A stretch of 64,000 bases of DNA, from assembly GCA_940337035.1 (NCBI GenBank), contig CALNHX010002654.1:1-64000 (forward strand). The letters are read 5' to 3'. Position 1 is the first letter of the stretch; every line of letters starts with the position of its first letter. The position numbers and the translations under genes were made by a program. Shown here piece by piece: positions 1 to 11,445 of the stretch. The notes beneath the pieces are model-generated. The model made no database searches. It was given only the letters and a program-made list of their open reading frames with translations, and was not told where the DNA came from. The DNA comes from Agriotes lineatus (lineage: Eukaryota; Arthropoda; Insecta; Coleoptera; Elateridae).

Positions 1-61
1 TGGGAAAGATTCGACGCCGCATGCTAAACCTAAAATAGCGCAAAAGGCAGCTAACAAATAC

Positions 62-540
62 GCATTTTCGAAAACTGTCATCAAATGTTGACATTTTCGT
101 TAAATTCTCAGTAAGCAAAGTGATTCTTTTTTGTCACTTAACAGCGAAATACTTTTATGTTCTAGAACGCAAAACTCTTTTGCGTTCTAGAACATAAAAG
201 AAATGTCAAAAAATTTGTAATTTTTTAGGAACTTATTTGTGATTTTATTAATTAAGTAACCCACATTAGTTTTATATTAAGTAATTTAAAATGTCAATAG
301 ATACTAATAACTATTATAAACTATTATAAACATGACTAATTTATGTTGTACTACATGTAAATTGAAGGTGCCGATATTGCAGTGAGTTAAATTTATACAT
401 CACTTTGACGTTTGTTAAACAATTCAGCAGGCCGTGGTTCAAAAATTAATTGTTTATGAAATATAAAAGTGTCAATTAACGTTGACAGTTTCCTTATTTA
501 ATTTTTTTTATTCTCGTACTAGGTACTTACTATGCATCCG
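62..540. repeat. Dispersed ~470-bp repeat, copy 1, with perfect 23-bp hairpin
   Basis: This stretch is nearly identical to 3366-3833, so it is a dispersed or locally duplicated repeat. Inside it, 152-174 and 178-200 form a perfect 23-bp inverted repeat around a 3-base loop. No coding frame is convincing. It is probably a nonautonomous foldback element, but I could not define outer termini or a target duplication. The rest of 541-1290 is AT-rich with nothing recognised. Confidence 0.75.
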
Positions 541-1289
541 ACGAAAGAAGATCCCTGGTCATCAATGCTGTCTGTGTGGTATAAGATTAAAAAATTCCTA
601 GTCAAATCAGCATCCATAATTTGACAATTAATTGAGGTTGACAGAGTTGTCATATAATATACTTTTTGAGGTTAGGCATGCGGTTCTAGCTTTCATTTGG
701 CTTTTAATTAAAATTAAAGACACAGGATTCTTTAACAATACATATTTCATTTTTATTATTTAACAAATTAAATGGTTTTGACACAATAAGAATGGGGGAA
801 GAGCAAGAAAATTATGGGCAAGAAAGTAGAAGAAAACCTAATTGAAAAAGGAATGACTTGGAGTGAAGGGAAAAGACCGCCAAAAATAAAAAAAGAATGG
901 GCAAGGCGTTTATACGATGTATAAGGGAATGAAGTTATTTTAATTATTGGTAGAAAATTGTAAATTCTGTTATTTTAGTTAATTGTAGTTATTTGGTTAT
1001 CTATTTATACGTTGCACCTAACGGTAGAGAAGGTTTTTGATATTTTGATAATATACATATTATATAAATTAACTAATAAAATACTATTTACTATTATATA
1101 ATAAAATACATACAGTTTGGAAGTTTTTACACTTAAAATACCATGGTCCAATCAGATATATTATCAAGCACCTAATTAGAATTAACATTGATATCACAAC
1201 AGAACAAGGATAGAAAATTTTTAGGACAACAAGTTACAAATCAGTATATGCATATGGGATACTGAAACGTACCGGAATTGAACGCAAAA

Positions 1290-1900
1290 AAAATGAAGTA
1301 TTCGATGAGATCTGAAATCTGCTTGTTAATTGGGAAGGGTGGGTTCTACGGTCTCTGCCAGTTTGGTTATAATAGTAGGAATCATTTTATTTATCATATT
1401 AACAATTTCCCTTGCCAATTTAGGCACTCATCAAGATCACCCTTCTTTAGGAGTTTGATAATCAGACCGTCCTTCCACTCTGTAGGTATTGTTTCGTTGA
1501 ATCTGAATAGCTCAGGTGGTATACTATCTGTTCCGACTGTTTTCAAAGCGTTAGCTGGTTAATTTCTTTCTTAATTTCTTCGACAGTGGGTTCATTTAAA
1601 GAATTCCTTAGATGTTGGTGTACAGCTCTTTGCTCACGATTGGTTCTAGTGCGTTGTTGAATTTCCCTGCTACGTGTGCCAGATGGGGAGGTAATCTATC
1701 CATTGCCTTTATCGCCTCTTGTAGCTCTCTTAGCTGTGGTGCTGGCCTCTCTGTATTCTTGTCTTAATCTTGCTAGCTACTAGTTGTGCTCTGTAGCCTT
1801 TCTTCCTTTAACCTTTTTCCATGTTTTAATCTTAGACAATGTGTCTTCAGATTGTGCTTGAGTCTGGTGCTGGGTCTGTCATCGGTAGCCTCCGGACATG
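1290..1900 (-). pseudogene. LINE (non-LTR retrotransposon) pol fragment
   Basis: Read on the minus strand, this shows the linker between endonuclease and reverse transcriptase and the start of the RT of a jockey/R1/RTE-like LINE. It begins with a Trp-Lys-Lys-rich segment, followed by a stretch like 'PTVEEIKKEINQL'. Then come the recognisable RT block 'GTDSIPPELFRF', the 'IPTEWKDGLIIKLLKKGDL' block and a degraded 'LNWQGK' block. Stops and frameshifts interrupt it and both ends are missing, so it is a dead 5'-truncated or fragmented copy. Family-level assignment is from remembered RT motifs; the clade is uncertain. The plus-strand open frame at 1278-1562 is its antisense shadow. Confidence 0.7.
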
Positions 1901-2084
1901 CCTCGGGTTACACCGGATGAATGCGGCATTTGCTCCGCATCTTATGTTAAGGCTATTTCGCCTTTATTTGGTCATCAAAGCTTCGTTAAGTAAAAAACAG
2001 GATAGTAGGTAAGGTTGACATTTGCGTAAGAGGGACTAGGTGTTGCGCTTTAGTATCCCATTTTTAAACTCTTGCGATGCAATA

Positions 2085-2935
2085 CTCTTATCAAAAGAGA
2101 ATCTCTAAACACAGAAGACGCAAACTGGCGATATTTGCATTTTCAACTAATGATCTACGATTGTTGTCTTTGAGAAATTTAAACCCAAGGTCATGCAGAA
2201 CAACGTTTAAACTGCTTCTGCCTATTAGAATGTGATACTCTTGAAGTTCATCATTTAAAGATTTGAGAGTAATGTGTTTTTCTGGAATAAATATAAAAAT
2301 TCACATTTATAAAATCAAATAAACTTGATAAGTACGCTTTACTTTCACTGTACATCTTATATACAGTTTCCTTGATGACCAGTTAATAGACTCTGGCAGG
2401 TCTGCAGTTTTCTATTTCTTTTTTTACGAGAACTAAATAAAACTGGTTGGTTGCTACTACGAGCCTTGATCCTTTTCACAGTAGCAATGCCTATCCCTAA
2501 AGCCTCAGCTGCTCGCTGCAATAAACAAGTAATTGTACAATAAAATCGTAAGCAATTAATTAACGTGCCATACCTCTTGCACACAAGATAAAGGAAGTAA
2601 ATGCCCACCATTTTCTTTTTCCTTCTCAAAATAACTTAACAGATTCAGCATCAATTGTTGAGACTGCGAACGCAAAGTCTTGCCTTGCACTGACGTACGT
2701 TTTATTAGTTCTGACAAGAACTGCTGCTTATTGTTGGCCAAAACTGTCAAAAAACGTTTGTACGGGAAAACTAACCTCGAAAAATGTGAAGGACAAGTCA
2801 GATGTTCATCATATGTTTGTGGACGCATACAACGTTGCCTATACTTACGGATCTTTTTACAAAAATCTGTAAAAAATCTTAAATTGTTCGTAAAATTAAT
2901 CTCATTTATCTGTAATTTCTGATTTAACCACACTC
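2085..2935 (-). pseudogene. Tc1-like (HTH + DDE) transposase relic with introns
   Basis: On the minus strand, 'LLSYFEKEKENGGHLLPL' leads to CVQE. A GT...AG intron of about 60 bp follows (donor near 2572, acceptor just before 2518), and then the HTH-like 'RAAEALGIGIATVKRIKAR'. Further on, after a second probable intron ending near 2290, are 'KHITLKSLNDELQEY' and 'VVLHDLGFKFLKDNNRRS'. This order matches the N-terminal half of transposase-like proteins with a winged HTH and a Tc1-type DDE domain. The catalytic DDE domain is absent and the frame breaks between 2400 and 2340, so the copy is dead. Whether it derives from a transposon or from a domesticated host gene family cannot be told here. Confidence 0.6.
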
Positions 2936-3210
2936 AATTTTTTCAAAATAATTTTGCCGATATATCTAGTTTATTTACTGTTTACTGATAATATCTTTAT
3001 TTAGTCTACGGATTTATTATTAACGTCGGCAACACTATATTTTACAAACGCATACCGCGCTAGTCAAATCCACTCCCAAAGACCCAGAGTCGTGCTAATG
3101 TTATGCTATCCTTGTCGCACTCGCAAATAATGAGAGTGAAGCATACAAAAACGATTTCTGTGCTAACTTCGTGTAACGATGACGCAGGGATCATCTTTGG
3201 CTGGATCCAT

Positions 3211-3370
3211 AGTAGTTTTATTGCAGTTTTCGAAAAATCATTGTTTGCATCTCGAATGCGAAATGCTTTTGCTTTCTCGAATGGGTATTTTGCCTCGCTA
3301 AAGCTCGGCAAAATAACTTCCATTCTCGAACGCAAAAGTAGCATTTCGCATTCTAGAAACAAAAATAGCC
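3211..3370. repeat. Foldback repeat, 'TCGAATGCGAAATGC' type
   Basis: The left half (about 3240-3285) and the right half (about 3318-3360) are imperfect inverted copies built on the words CGAATGCGAAATGC and GCATTTCGCATTC. A shorter version lies at 3835-3965. Open frames on both strands here (3060-3504) are by-products of the palindrome. Confidence 0.65.
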
Positions 3371-3833
3371 ATTTTCGAAAACGGTCATCAAATGTTGACA
3401 TTTTCGTTAAATTCTCAGTAAGCAAAGTGATTCTTTTTTGTCACTTAACAGCGAAATACTTTTATGTTCTAGAACGCAAAACTCTTTTGCGTTCAAGAAC
3501 ATAAAAGAAATGTCAAAAATTTTGTAATTTTTTAGGATCTTATTTGTGATTTTATTAATTAAGTAACCCACATTAGTTTTATATTAAGTAATATAAAATT
3601 TCAATAGATACTAATAACTATTATAAACTATTATAAACATGACTAATTTATGTTGTACTACATGTAAATTGAAGGTGCTGATATTGCAGTGAGTTAAATT
3701 TTAACATCACTTTGACGTTTGTTAAACAATTCAGCAGACCCTGGTTCAAAAATTAATTGTTTATGAAATATAAAATTGTCAATTAACGTTGACAGTTACC
3801 TTATTTAATTTTTTTTATTCTCATACTACTTAG
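3366..3833. repeat. Dispersed ~470-bp repeat, copy 2
   Basis: Direct copy of 62-540 with scattered substitutions. The internal hairpin is kept (3459-3481 with 3485-3507) but has one mismatch in the TCTAGA core. Copy 2 abuts the foldback sequence at 3211-3370, and copy 1 keeps only its last bases, so the two copies probably share a longer parent element. Confidence 0.75.
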
Positions 3834-3834
3834 T

Positions 3835-3990
3835 TTTATTGCAGTTTTCGAAAAATCATTGTTTGCATCTCGAATGCGAAATGCTTTTGCGTTCTCGAAT
3901 GGGTATTCCATTCTCGAACGCAAAAGTAGCATTTCGCATTCTAGATACAAAAATAGCCATTTTCGACGACTGACATCGAAAGTATATTTT
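3835..3990. repeat. Second copy of the TCGAATGCGAAATGC foldback repeat
   Basis: Repeats 3211-3370 with an internal deletion of about 25 bases after 'GAATGGGTATT'. The inverted arms remain. It is followed by AT-rich DNA and the TIR element at 4180. Confidence 0.6.
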
Positions 3991-4179
3991 TCTCACTGTC
4001 ATTTGACAACAGAGAGTTGACATTTGCCGCTGAGCGTGCGTTTTCATCACTTTGCCGCTCGCCGAGCGTTTTGGGTTTCCGCGTAAACAAAATAGGTAGC
4101 CACGTCCGAATGTTTACTTGACAACGCCCGTCATTTGTCGAAATAATCGCGTCACCTGTCATCATATATGTATTATACA

Positions 4180-4443
4180 TATATTGCTAGCAGGGCCTGG
4201 AAACTGCCGAAAACATTACGGCGCCGACATAAACTCACTCTGAGTATAACGCGTCTAGTGCGCATGTCTGAGAATTCAAACTCCGCTTTTAGAAGCGAAT
4301 TTTAAACTTGACTGGAAGGTTCACTTCCCCCACCGCGTGGACGACGCCGCCGCGCTTGCGGACAGCTAACCATATACATTGAAGAGTTGGTTGTCTGTCT
4401 CACTTCCTTCGTGACCCCCCAACTCATAGCCGCTAGCAATATA
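4180..4443. mobile_element. MITE with 12-bp TIR TATATTGCTAGC, copy 1
   Basis: The first 12 bases (TATATTGCTAGC) and last 12 bases (GCTAGCAATATA) are perfect inverted repeats. The interior is unusually GC-rich for this window and noncoding. A second copy about 80-85% alike by eye lies at 6617-6869, which confirms a mobile family of roughly 255-264 bp. TA-rich flanks make the target duplication unclear. The frame at 4302-4502 is part of this element. Confidence 0.8.
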
Positions 4444-4549
4444 CTAGTTATTAAATATATGCATGTCATAGACTGCGCGAGTAATGTTAACTTGATTGTC
4501 AATTAATATTTGCAATAAAATGAAATATGATATTTTCCATTAATAATAT

Positions 4550-5060
4550 GCTCAGTCGTCGAAAAAATAATATGTATATTTCGAGCTAAAAGTGCGCTTG
4601 CTGCTTTTGCATGATTGCTGGTTTCGGCTTTGCCTCAACCAGCAATATTCATGCGCAAGCGGCAAGAATGCACTTTCAGCTCTTAACATACAATATACTA
4701 TTTTTGCATAGTGATCGTGAAAGTCGTATTTTTTTAACGCAAAACTCGTGAAAAAGTACACTTTTTTCAACTATTTTATTGAAATGTCAATTTGACAGTT
4801 GTCAATTCCGAAGTCCTTTTCGACTAAATTTCGACCAAGAGATCACTATGCAAAAAAAGCTACGTGTACAACACGTTTTGAAAGTCCTTTTTTTCATTTA
4901 TTTGTTTGATTAACTCTGGCTTCGCACTCGTTATCAAACTGCAAATTCATGAAAAAAAGTATTACTTTCAAAACTAGTTGTACGAATTACTATTATAACA
5001 AAGTATTTTTGAACCTAGGTTTGAACTTTTCAGAACAATTTCTTTATATTTACATTCGCA
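4550..5060. repeat. Nested foldback repeats
   Basis: Three inverted repeats are nested or chained. About 4570-4625 pairs with 4635-4695 (words such as AAAGTGCGCTTGC and GCAAGCGGCAAGAATGCAC). 4701-4716 pairs with 4841-4857 (TTTTTGCATAGTGATC). About 4870-4900 pairs with 4945-4985. This is a pattern of noncoding foldback elements; no coding potential is visible. Confidence 0.5.
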
Positions 5061-5334
5061 TAAAAATTTTATCCCCCTTTTTAGATGCCCGTTGCTAATC
5101 AGTTATTTAACAAACTAGTATGTTAATGAGAGCGATTAATAATCGAGGCATTTCAAAGCGCGAGCGCTAGCGTAGAGATTATTAATCGCCGATCAACATA
5201 CGACCATACGAGTTACAATATTTTTCCGTTGATCGTATATTATTAATTTGAAGAAAATCTAATTTTATTCCATAAAAATAATTAATGGTACCGAGTGACC
5301 ATAAATGGTTGTTATTTTTTTTCTTAGGTTGGCA

Positions 5335-5463
5335 CTGTTTATGTTGGTGGCAGTGGAAATCTATGTCAAATTTGAGTTTATTAGGTTGTGCCAAAACTGA
5401 CCAAAAACCTAACCTGCTAACCTCGAATTTGACATAGACTTACAGTGCCACCAACGTAAACAG
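5335..5463. repeat. Foldback element family 'TTTGACATAGACTTACAGTG', copy A
   Basis: Left arm 5335-5388 and right arm 5408-5463 are imperfect inverted copies. The right arm contains 'CCTAACCTGCTAACCTCGA', a word shared with other copies at about 6031-6083, 45083-45200, 45305-45450 and 50572-50859. The recurrence in both flanks and inside the gene B intron shows a dispersed hairpin family. 5464-6030 is AT-rich with nothing recognised. Confidence 0.7.
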
Positions 5464-6030
5464 ATTTTTTTAAATCGTTCATTAATAAAAAATCATTCAT
5501 TAATAGGGACCTTAATAGACGATTCTCTATACATTAAAGAAATATACATATACGAAAATTTCTGCATATTTCACATAAATTCTTGGACTCCGGCTGGTTA
5601 CAAATAGAAGGGTTTTGCAAGAAACATGCTTGTATCACAAATTAATTGCTTTTAAAGAACCCACTTATCTTTACAATAAAATCAGGTTCGTACAGATACA
5701 CATAACTTGAATTTACGTAACAAGTGACTGTTAACCACACCAATGCACAGAACTGCACTTTATGAACACTCTTTCTCTTATAATATTTGTAATATTTATA
5801 ACAACCTCCTCAATTCTTTTAAATCCTTGAGCATTTCAAGTTTCAAAACGAAGGCTAAATGTCATCTAATGATACAGCAATTAATTCAATCAAGAATCAG
5901 AGGGCTAAGCTTGTTGAATAATTCCTAAGCTCAGGTATGTCACAGACTTAGTAGTTAAGGTTTTAGGTTAGGTTTATGGTTTTTATCAATTATTCTTTAT
6001 ATTGAAGTTTTAGGTGGTAGAGCAGGGAGC

Positions 6031-6180
6031 AAAACCTAACCTACTAACCTCAAATTTGACATAGACTTACAGTGTCACCAACATCACACTTCGTATTACC
6101 AAATGTAAAACGAATCGCCGTTGCTAGAGATAAAAGTGTTGCTAATGATAAAAGTACCACATTTATTATCGATTTTGAAT
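6031..6180. repeat. Foldback family, one-armed copy B
   Basis: Only the right arm of the 5335-5463 element is present (about 6031-6083). It is followed by sequence also seen after the copy near 45200: a nonamer like 'CCAAATGTA', then an ACGAATC...GTTGCTA word. The copy is truncated. Confidence 0.6.
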
Positions 6181-6534
6181 GAAGAAATGTAGTACATTTC
6201 CAAATGAAATGCATAAATATTTTTTCAATTGCCAACGGTGTCATTTACAAACCACCGACTTTACATTATCGATTGTTCTGTGATGAATTGGAGAGGTCGT
6301 GCACGCTTGTGTCTGGTAGAGAACCTATAGAACATACACTCGGATAAATTCATCAGCCTCGGCCTAACAGCCTCGGCCACAAATTTATCCTCGTTTGTTG
6401 CATGCTTACTAACGGCCTTATGTCGTTAATAACTATGTTAGTATTTTTTGCCAAGCCCACACACATTCACCCGGCCGTTATCATAACGAACGTGTTTGTT
6501 CTGAAAAAATGAACAATTCAGTTACACAGTAGGC

Positions 6535-6930
6535 TAAATATTTCATTTTAACCTAAAAATTGCTGACAATGTCATTTTAACCTAAAAATTACTGAAAGTC
6601 ATATATATAACACACATATATTGCTGGTAAGGCCTGGAAACTTCAGAAAACATTACGGCGCCGACATAGTCTCGCTTCGAGATAACGCGTCTCGTGCGCA
6701 TGCGTGAGAATTCGAACTCCGCCTTTAGAAGCGAATTTTAAACGTAACCACTTCCCCATTGGGCGGACGACGCCGCCGCGCTTGCGCACAGCTCACCGTA
6801 TACATGAAGGAGTTGGTTGTGTGTCTCACTTCATCGGTGAGTTTCCCACTCATAGCCGCTAGCAATATAGTAAGTATTAGATATATGCTGAAAGTATGTC
6901 ATTTTGACCTAAAAATTACAGACAATCTAC
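6535..6930. repeat. 'CATTTTAACCTAAAAATT' minisatellite split by the second MITE copy
   Basis: Units with 'CATTTTAACCTAAAAATT' recur at about 6543, 6572 and, after the MITE, at about 6898 (one base changed). The TIR element at 6617-6869 therefore appears to sit inside or beside a short tandem array. Confidence 0.5.
6617..6869. mobile_element. MITE with TATATTGCTAGC-type TIR, copy 2
   Basis: Second copy of the 4180-4443 element. The right TIR is intact (6858-6869) and the left has two changes (TATATTGCTGGT). The GC-rich interior aligns along its whole length with small gaps. The frame at 6759-6953 begins inside it and is not a gene. Confidence 0.8.
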
Positions 6931-6999
6931 TGACTTGTCAGTTGTCACAATGAAGCTGTCATTCACTAAGTTGCAAAATAGTTATTTAGAGTTTTAGCC

Positions 7000-7870
7000 C
7001 ACAAGTGTTAGAAGTGCAACTTTTTTCACGCGTAAAAAAATAAGCACGCTAACACGAGTTGTCTATGAGGTATTTAAAAATTTTATTAAATATTCAAATC
7101 CAAGCCTATCTTGTATAGAATTTTATTTGCCTTCATTTTAGTCAAGCGCGTTGGTCAGTTCTGGTAACTAAGGAAACGTTTTTATATATTGAAATCTGCA
7201 ATTTCTTACGTCAAAATAAAACTAAAAATAAATAAATATTTTTTTTATAAAATCGTTCATTCCTAAATTAAAAGCAGTGTCACTTGTTTTCACTGAGTGA
7301 ATAAAAGTGGCACTAAAATCACTGCACTTCACACACTAAAATTAATTTAAAAAACCTACTTTCTTAAATGAAATTTTAAAAATGTGTATTTTTTCTAGCC
7401 GTGGGAAAAATAGCGTACATAACTCACTCGAAAGTGTATCGTACGCTCATATTCTAAGTCACTCGGCTGCGCTACGCTTCTCCTCGTTTCTCAAATATAC
7501 TCGCACGATATACGCCACTTTCGCAGCTTGTTATGTAATATACTAATAAACAACTTGGGGAAAGCTTCAGAATTAGGGCCCAATTCCCCTCCTATTGTTA
7601 ATATTAATTATTATTAACCATGTTTCTCTAGTAGGTAACCATAACTATATATATAAGGGAAGCAAAAATAAAAGGAGGCGAATTGGCCTCAGATTCTGCA
7701 GTTTAGCCACAACTTGCACTGTGTTTGTAGAAAAAATAGTTTACGAGACACGTGTTAAAAGTGCTGCTTTATATTGTTCGTAAATTGCTCCACTCGTTTT
7801 GCTCGTTCCGCAAACCGATTACTCACAATATATAATTGCACTCTTAACACTAGTGTCGTAAATAGCTATT
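7000..7870. repeat. AT-rich region with foldback words, no gene
   Basis: Imperfect inverted words recur, for example near 7575-7600 and 7675-7695 ('CCCAATTCCCCTCCT' against 'AGGAGGCGAATTGG'). There are also CG-containing promoter-like words that resemble other foldback repeats in the window (7380-7530). No coding frame is supported. Confidence 0.4.
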
Positions 7871-8129
7871 CTATATTTTCATAAATAAGCGAGATATAGC
7901 CACAAAGCGAAAAATCAAACTTTTATTTATAATCCCAAAGCAAAAGACGATAGCCAATTTTGGTTTTCACCATAACGTTTTTTTTTTTTTAAAAAGAGAG
8001 AGGAGGTTGGGAAAGAAGGTTAATTTTCTACAGAGAAGAATATTCATAGTTAAAACACGATTTATAATTTTTATAAATTTCGTCAACTTTTTATCAACCC
8101 CACAAACACGACACTAAGCAGGCCGTAAA

Positions 8130-8560
8130 GTACTTTATGTACTTTGAGGGCGTAATGTGTCACTATACGGCCTAAGCGCCTAAAGTAATTTATTTTCCAC
8201 TGATATATTATTTGTTGTTTATATCTGTGATATGAGGTATATAAAATGGTCCATAACGCCCTAAGGCGTAAAGAGCGGGCGAAATGATAACGCCTGTTCA
8301 TTATGCCCCCTAATAATGTCCTAGGGCGTTCTGACTTGCATTTTGAGCTTTTCCGATTTATTTACGTATTAAAAGTGGAAAATAAAACGTTGTGTCCATC
8401 AAGGGCATTACTTGAAGTTTATACCCCTCGTGCGACTGGCTTCCTCGTGCAACTTGTGTTTCTCGAACGGGAATAAGCATCTTTATAATGCCATTGGTAC
8501 ATATCTATTATGGCCCTAGGGCAGTAAAGTGACACATTACGCCCTGAAAGATAGGGCATA
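8130..8560. repeat. Inverted-repeat element with GGGCGTAATGTGTCAC arms
   Basis: 8147-8163 (AGGGCGTAATGTGTCAC) and 8529-8545 are perfect inverted copies. The interior carries more degenerate copies of the same GCCCTAAGGCG words near 8250-8330. It is probably a nonautonomous TIR element; exact ends were not found. 8590-9520 is AT-rich with nothing recognised. Confidence 0.55.
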
Positions 8561-9523
8561 GCGTGACGAATTTCTCCCGGCCGTACATAACATTATAAAT
8601 TTTTTTTTTCATTAACACTGTTTACATAATGTATTGGTTTAATAAATTCGGTTGTATACCATTCACGATGTTTCCTCCTCCCATTACGCTGTTATATGTT
8701 TTTATTAGGTTGCATGCATGAATTGTGATAACTGTTTTATTGACATTGTTGGAATTTTAATGTCAAAATGTCCAACATTTTACGGAAAAAGACAAAAATG
8801 TAATTGGCAACAGTGCAAGCCTTAAAAAATTATAAAAACAAATTGAAAACAACATAATCCAATTTTGTTATGTTTAGTTATTTCGCAAGGGTACCAACAA
8901 AAATGACACCTTAACATTGCCTGCTGGAAGAAGAAAACATCGTGAAAATGGATAAATGCCGAAGTAAATTGTTTGATTCTTGAAAATACTAAAATTTAGT
9001 TAATATACGTTAAAATGTATTGGTTATCAATTAGAGCTTAATAATTCCAACCAATGCAAATACTTTACTTTATATATTTTATGAATTAATTTTATAAATC
9101 CTGCCTTATATTTAATAACACTCAAACGTTTGAGCTTATCCCAATAGTTCGTCCATATTCCAATATAATTATAAGAATATTTTTTTGTATAAAACAGCTT
9201 GGAAAGCGATTTTCTGAATAATTTTTTTAATGAAAAATTTAATTTAGAAAAATTGGATTTTTTTCAAATTGTTCCATTAGCTTTAAAAACTGTTTTTATT
9301 ATTGAATGTTATTTATGTATATTACAACTACAATTATTTAGCGATAAGCTATAATTCGTTACTATTTAAATGCTGTACTATTTAATATACTACAACTCAC
9401 AATAAAAAATAAATGTACAAATAATATTGTTGAAGAAAAGAAGACAGAAATTAATTGACAATTCGAGGTTGTGCCATCTAGCGACTATATTTGCAGTAAC
9501 CAGCAACATTGGCGTAGTAGATG

Positions 9524-9552
9524 CAGTGAACTGTTGTTTGTACAGTTCACTG
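9524..9552 (+). promoter_or_regulatory. 11-bp perfect hairpin upstream of gene A start
   Basis: CAGTGAACTGT (9524-9534) and ACAGTTCACTG (9542-9552) are a perfect inverted repeat with a 7-base loop, 62 bases before the first ATG of gene A. It may lie in the 5' UTR or be a regulatory palindrome; no function is proven. Confidence 0.45.
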
Positions 9553-9613
9553 AGTAGATGCTGTTCGTATATGGTTCGTCTGCGCAGTCGTGAACTGTTC
9601 GAAACTTTCAAAA

Positions 9614-11228
9614 ATGTATAATTTCAATGGATACAAAGACTTAGAGGAGCATTTCGCTGATTTTAAATTAATTATAGAGGTAAGTTCTGAACCTTGTAGG
9701 CATGTGTGTGGGCATATCTATTTTTATGGCCGTTATTCTGGGAATATTTCAGGAGCACAATGTAATTCAAAAAGCGAGACAAGATTTGAGAAGTATTGTG
9801 GACGAATTAACTGGGGAAATAGAAGCGTTGAAGAAGTCTGAGGAAAATGCTCTACAGCAGTTGCAGATGATGAGTAGTACCGCAGAACCAGATGCGCAAA
9901 TCAATACATTGTACGTCAGCTTGAAAGGTACGAACTGCAATTATAATTTTTCAACTACCTTAATTTCTTCTAACAAATAAGGGGCTAAAATGCAGAATTC
10001 CTGGCCAATTCCCTTCGTTTTACTTTTTTACAGTATAATTTTGGTTATGGTTAGTAAAGAATCACAATAACAATTAATATTAACAATAGCATTGGTGTTT
10101 GGAATAGGTATTTTTCCCTACAATTCAACTAAAAAAATTTTTGCTTCTGTCATAAAACCGTTTTAATAGACACACCTAATATTAACAAAGAATTATTGTA
10201 GAAAAGTACAGAGATTTGCAAGATAAATATAACAAAATCGTGAATGAAAACGTCTTGTTACGACAACAACATGTAAGCAAGCAGGCAGAGAAGGAAGAAG
10301 CGTTCAGACTGGAAAAAATGAGTATATTTGACGATTTAACTAAGCAGATGAACGAACAAAGAAATGAGTTTTTACAGAGAGGTATAACAAATATGATGAT
10401 TTAGTTTATTCGTTTATTGTACAAACTGTGAGTTGTAGAACAAGAACTTTCCAATGAGCTTCAGCTAGCTCAAGCTTCAAATGCCTTACAGTATGACGAA
10501 ATGGAAGCAGTACAACAGCAATTAAGGAGTGCAAATCAGTCTTGCTGCATGCTGCAAGAAGAATACTTGAGCTTTAAATGCGTAGCAGCTATGATTTAGA
10601 TGTTACAAACAAGGTGATTATCTTTATTTGAATTTTGTGTTTCTAAAATGTTTTTTATTTCAAGCGCATTCATGATCTTGAAAGAAAGCTGCAGCTCACA
10701 GAGCAGCAGCTGAGGATTACGCAAGAGCAGCTGTTCAATGCCACAAAAAACAAAGGTTTTGAGGCACGTTCTCGCAGGGATATGGTGTCCACAAATTTAA
10801 ATCAGCAACAGATGAGGTCTTCACATGATACTTATGCAAATGTTAATAAATCAACTGCAATATATGACAAGAGCAGGGGCGAAATGGACGACTCTCCTCT
10901 GTATTCTACTGCAACAACCACCGGACCATCGAAGTACGCATCACTCAACAACAGTGGGCCAAGAACAGCTACTAATATCAATCAGAACTCCTGTGGACCA
11001 GAACGATTCCAAGGAGCATCTTACGAAAACTTACAGAAGGAATCGCTTAAAAATCATCAGCCTGTTACGAATATATCCAAAAAGGTTACAGGCGGTAATG
11101 TTAAGTCTTTTCTGCCAGCATTGAAGCAACTGTCAAAACCAACTCAAAAGCCTCCATATTCCAAAAAGCGAAGATTGCATAATCCTGGAAGCTTGGATTA
11201 TTTGAACGATATGGAAGTACCGGATTAG
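9614..11228 (+). CDS. Gene A: five-exon coiled-coil protein, family not recognised
   Basis: Exons are 9614-9679, 9753-9927, 10202-10381, 10439-10581 or -10613, and 10665-11228; introns are 73, 274, 57 and 51-83 bp with GT...AG ends. Exon 1 starts at the first ATG. About residues 15-210 are charged and Leu/Gln/Glu-rich, typical of a long coiled coil. The tail is Ser/Asn/Thr-rich and ends in a basic cluster (SKKRRLHNPGS, NLS-like) before DYLNDMEVPD. There is no signal peptide or membrane segment. With the donor at 10614 (AAG/GTGATT) exon 4 meets a TAG at 10597-10599, because one A seems missing from the run at 10576. With the weaker donor at 10582 (TGC/GTAGCA) the frame stays open, giving 375 residues. 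A cytoskeletal, centrosomal or chromosomal role is only inference from composition. Confidence 0.75.
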
Positions 11229-11445
11229 AGAAATAAGGTTTATTATTGCATTAACGGTATTCTATTACGTTCTATGATTATTTTGTAACCAATTATACTA
11301 TGCTTGTTTATGATTACAAAGTGGGAATTTATTAATTTTTAAGTTATTTAAGTACTCATTTAAGAATTAATGTAATATCATAGAGAACTGTATTAGAATA
11401 TATTAGAAGTATATACATACATACATTATCTGTAACCCTTTATAC

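Noticed and set aside
1278..1562. 94-codon plus-strand frame
   Set aside because: Antisense of the LINE fragment; the minus-strand reading carries recognisable RT motifs.
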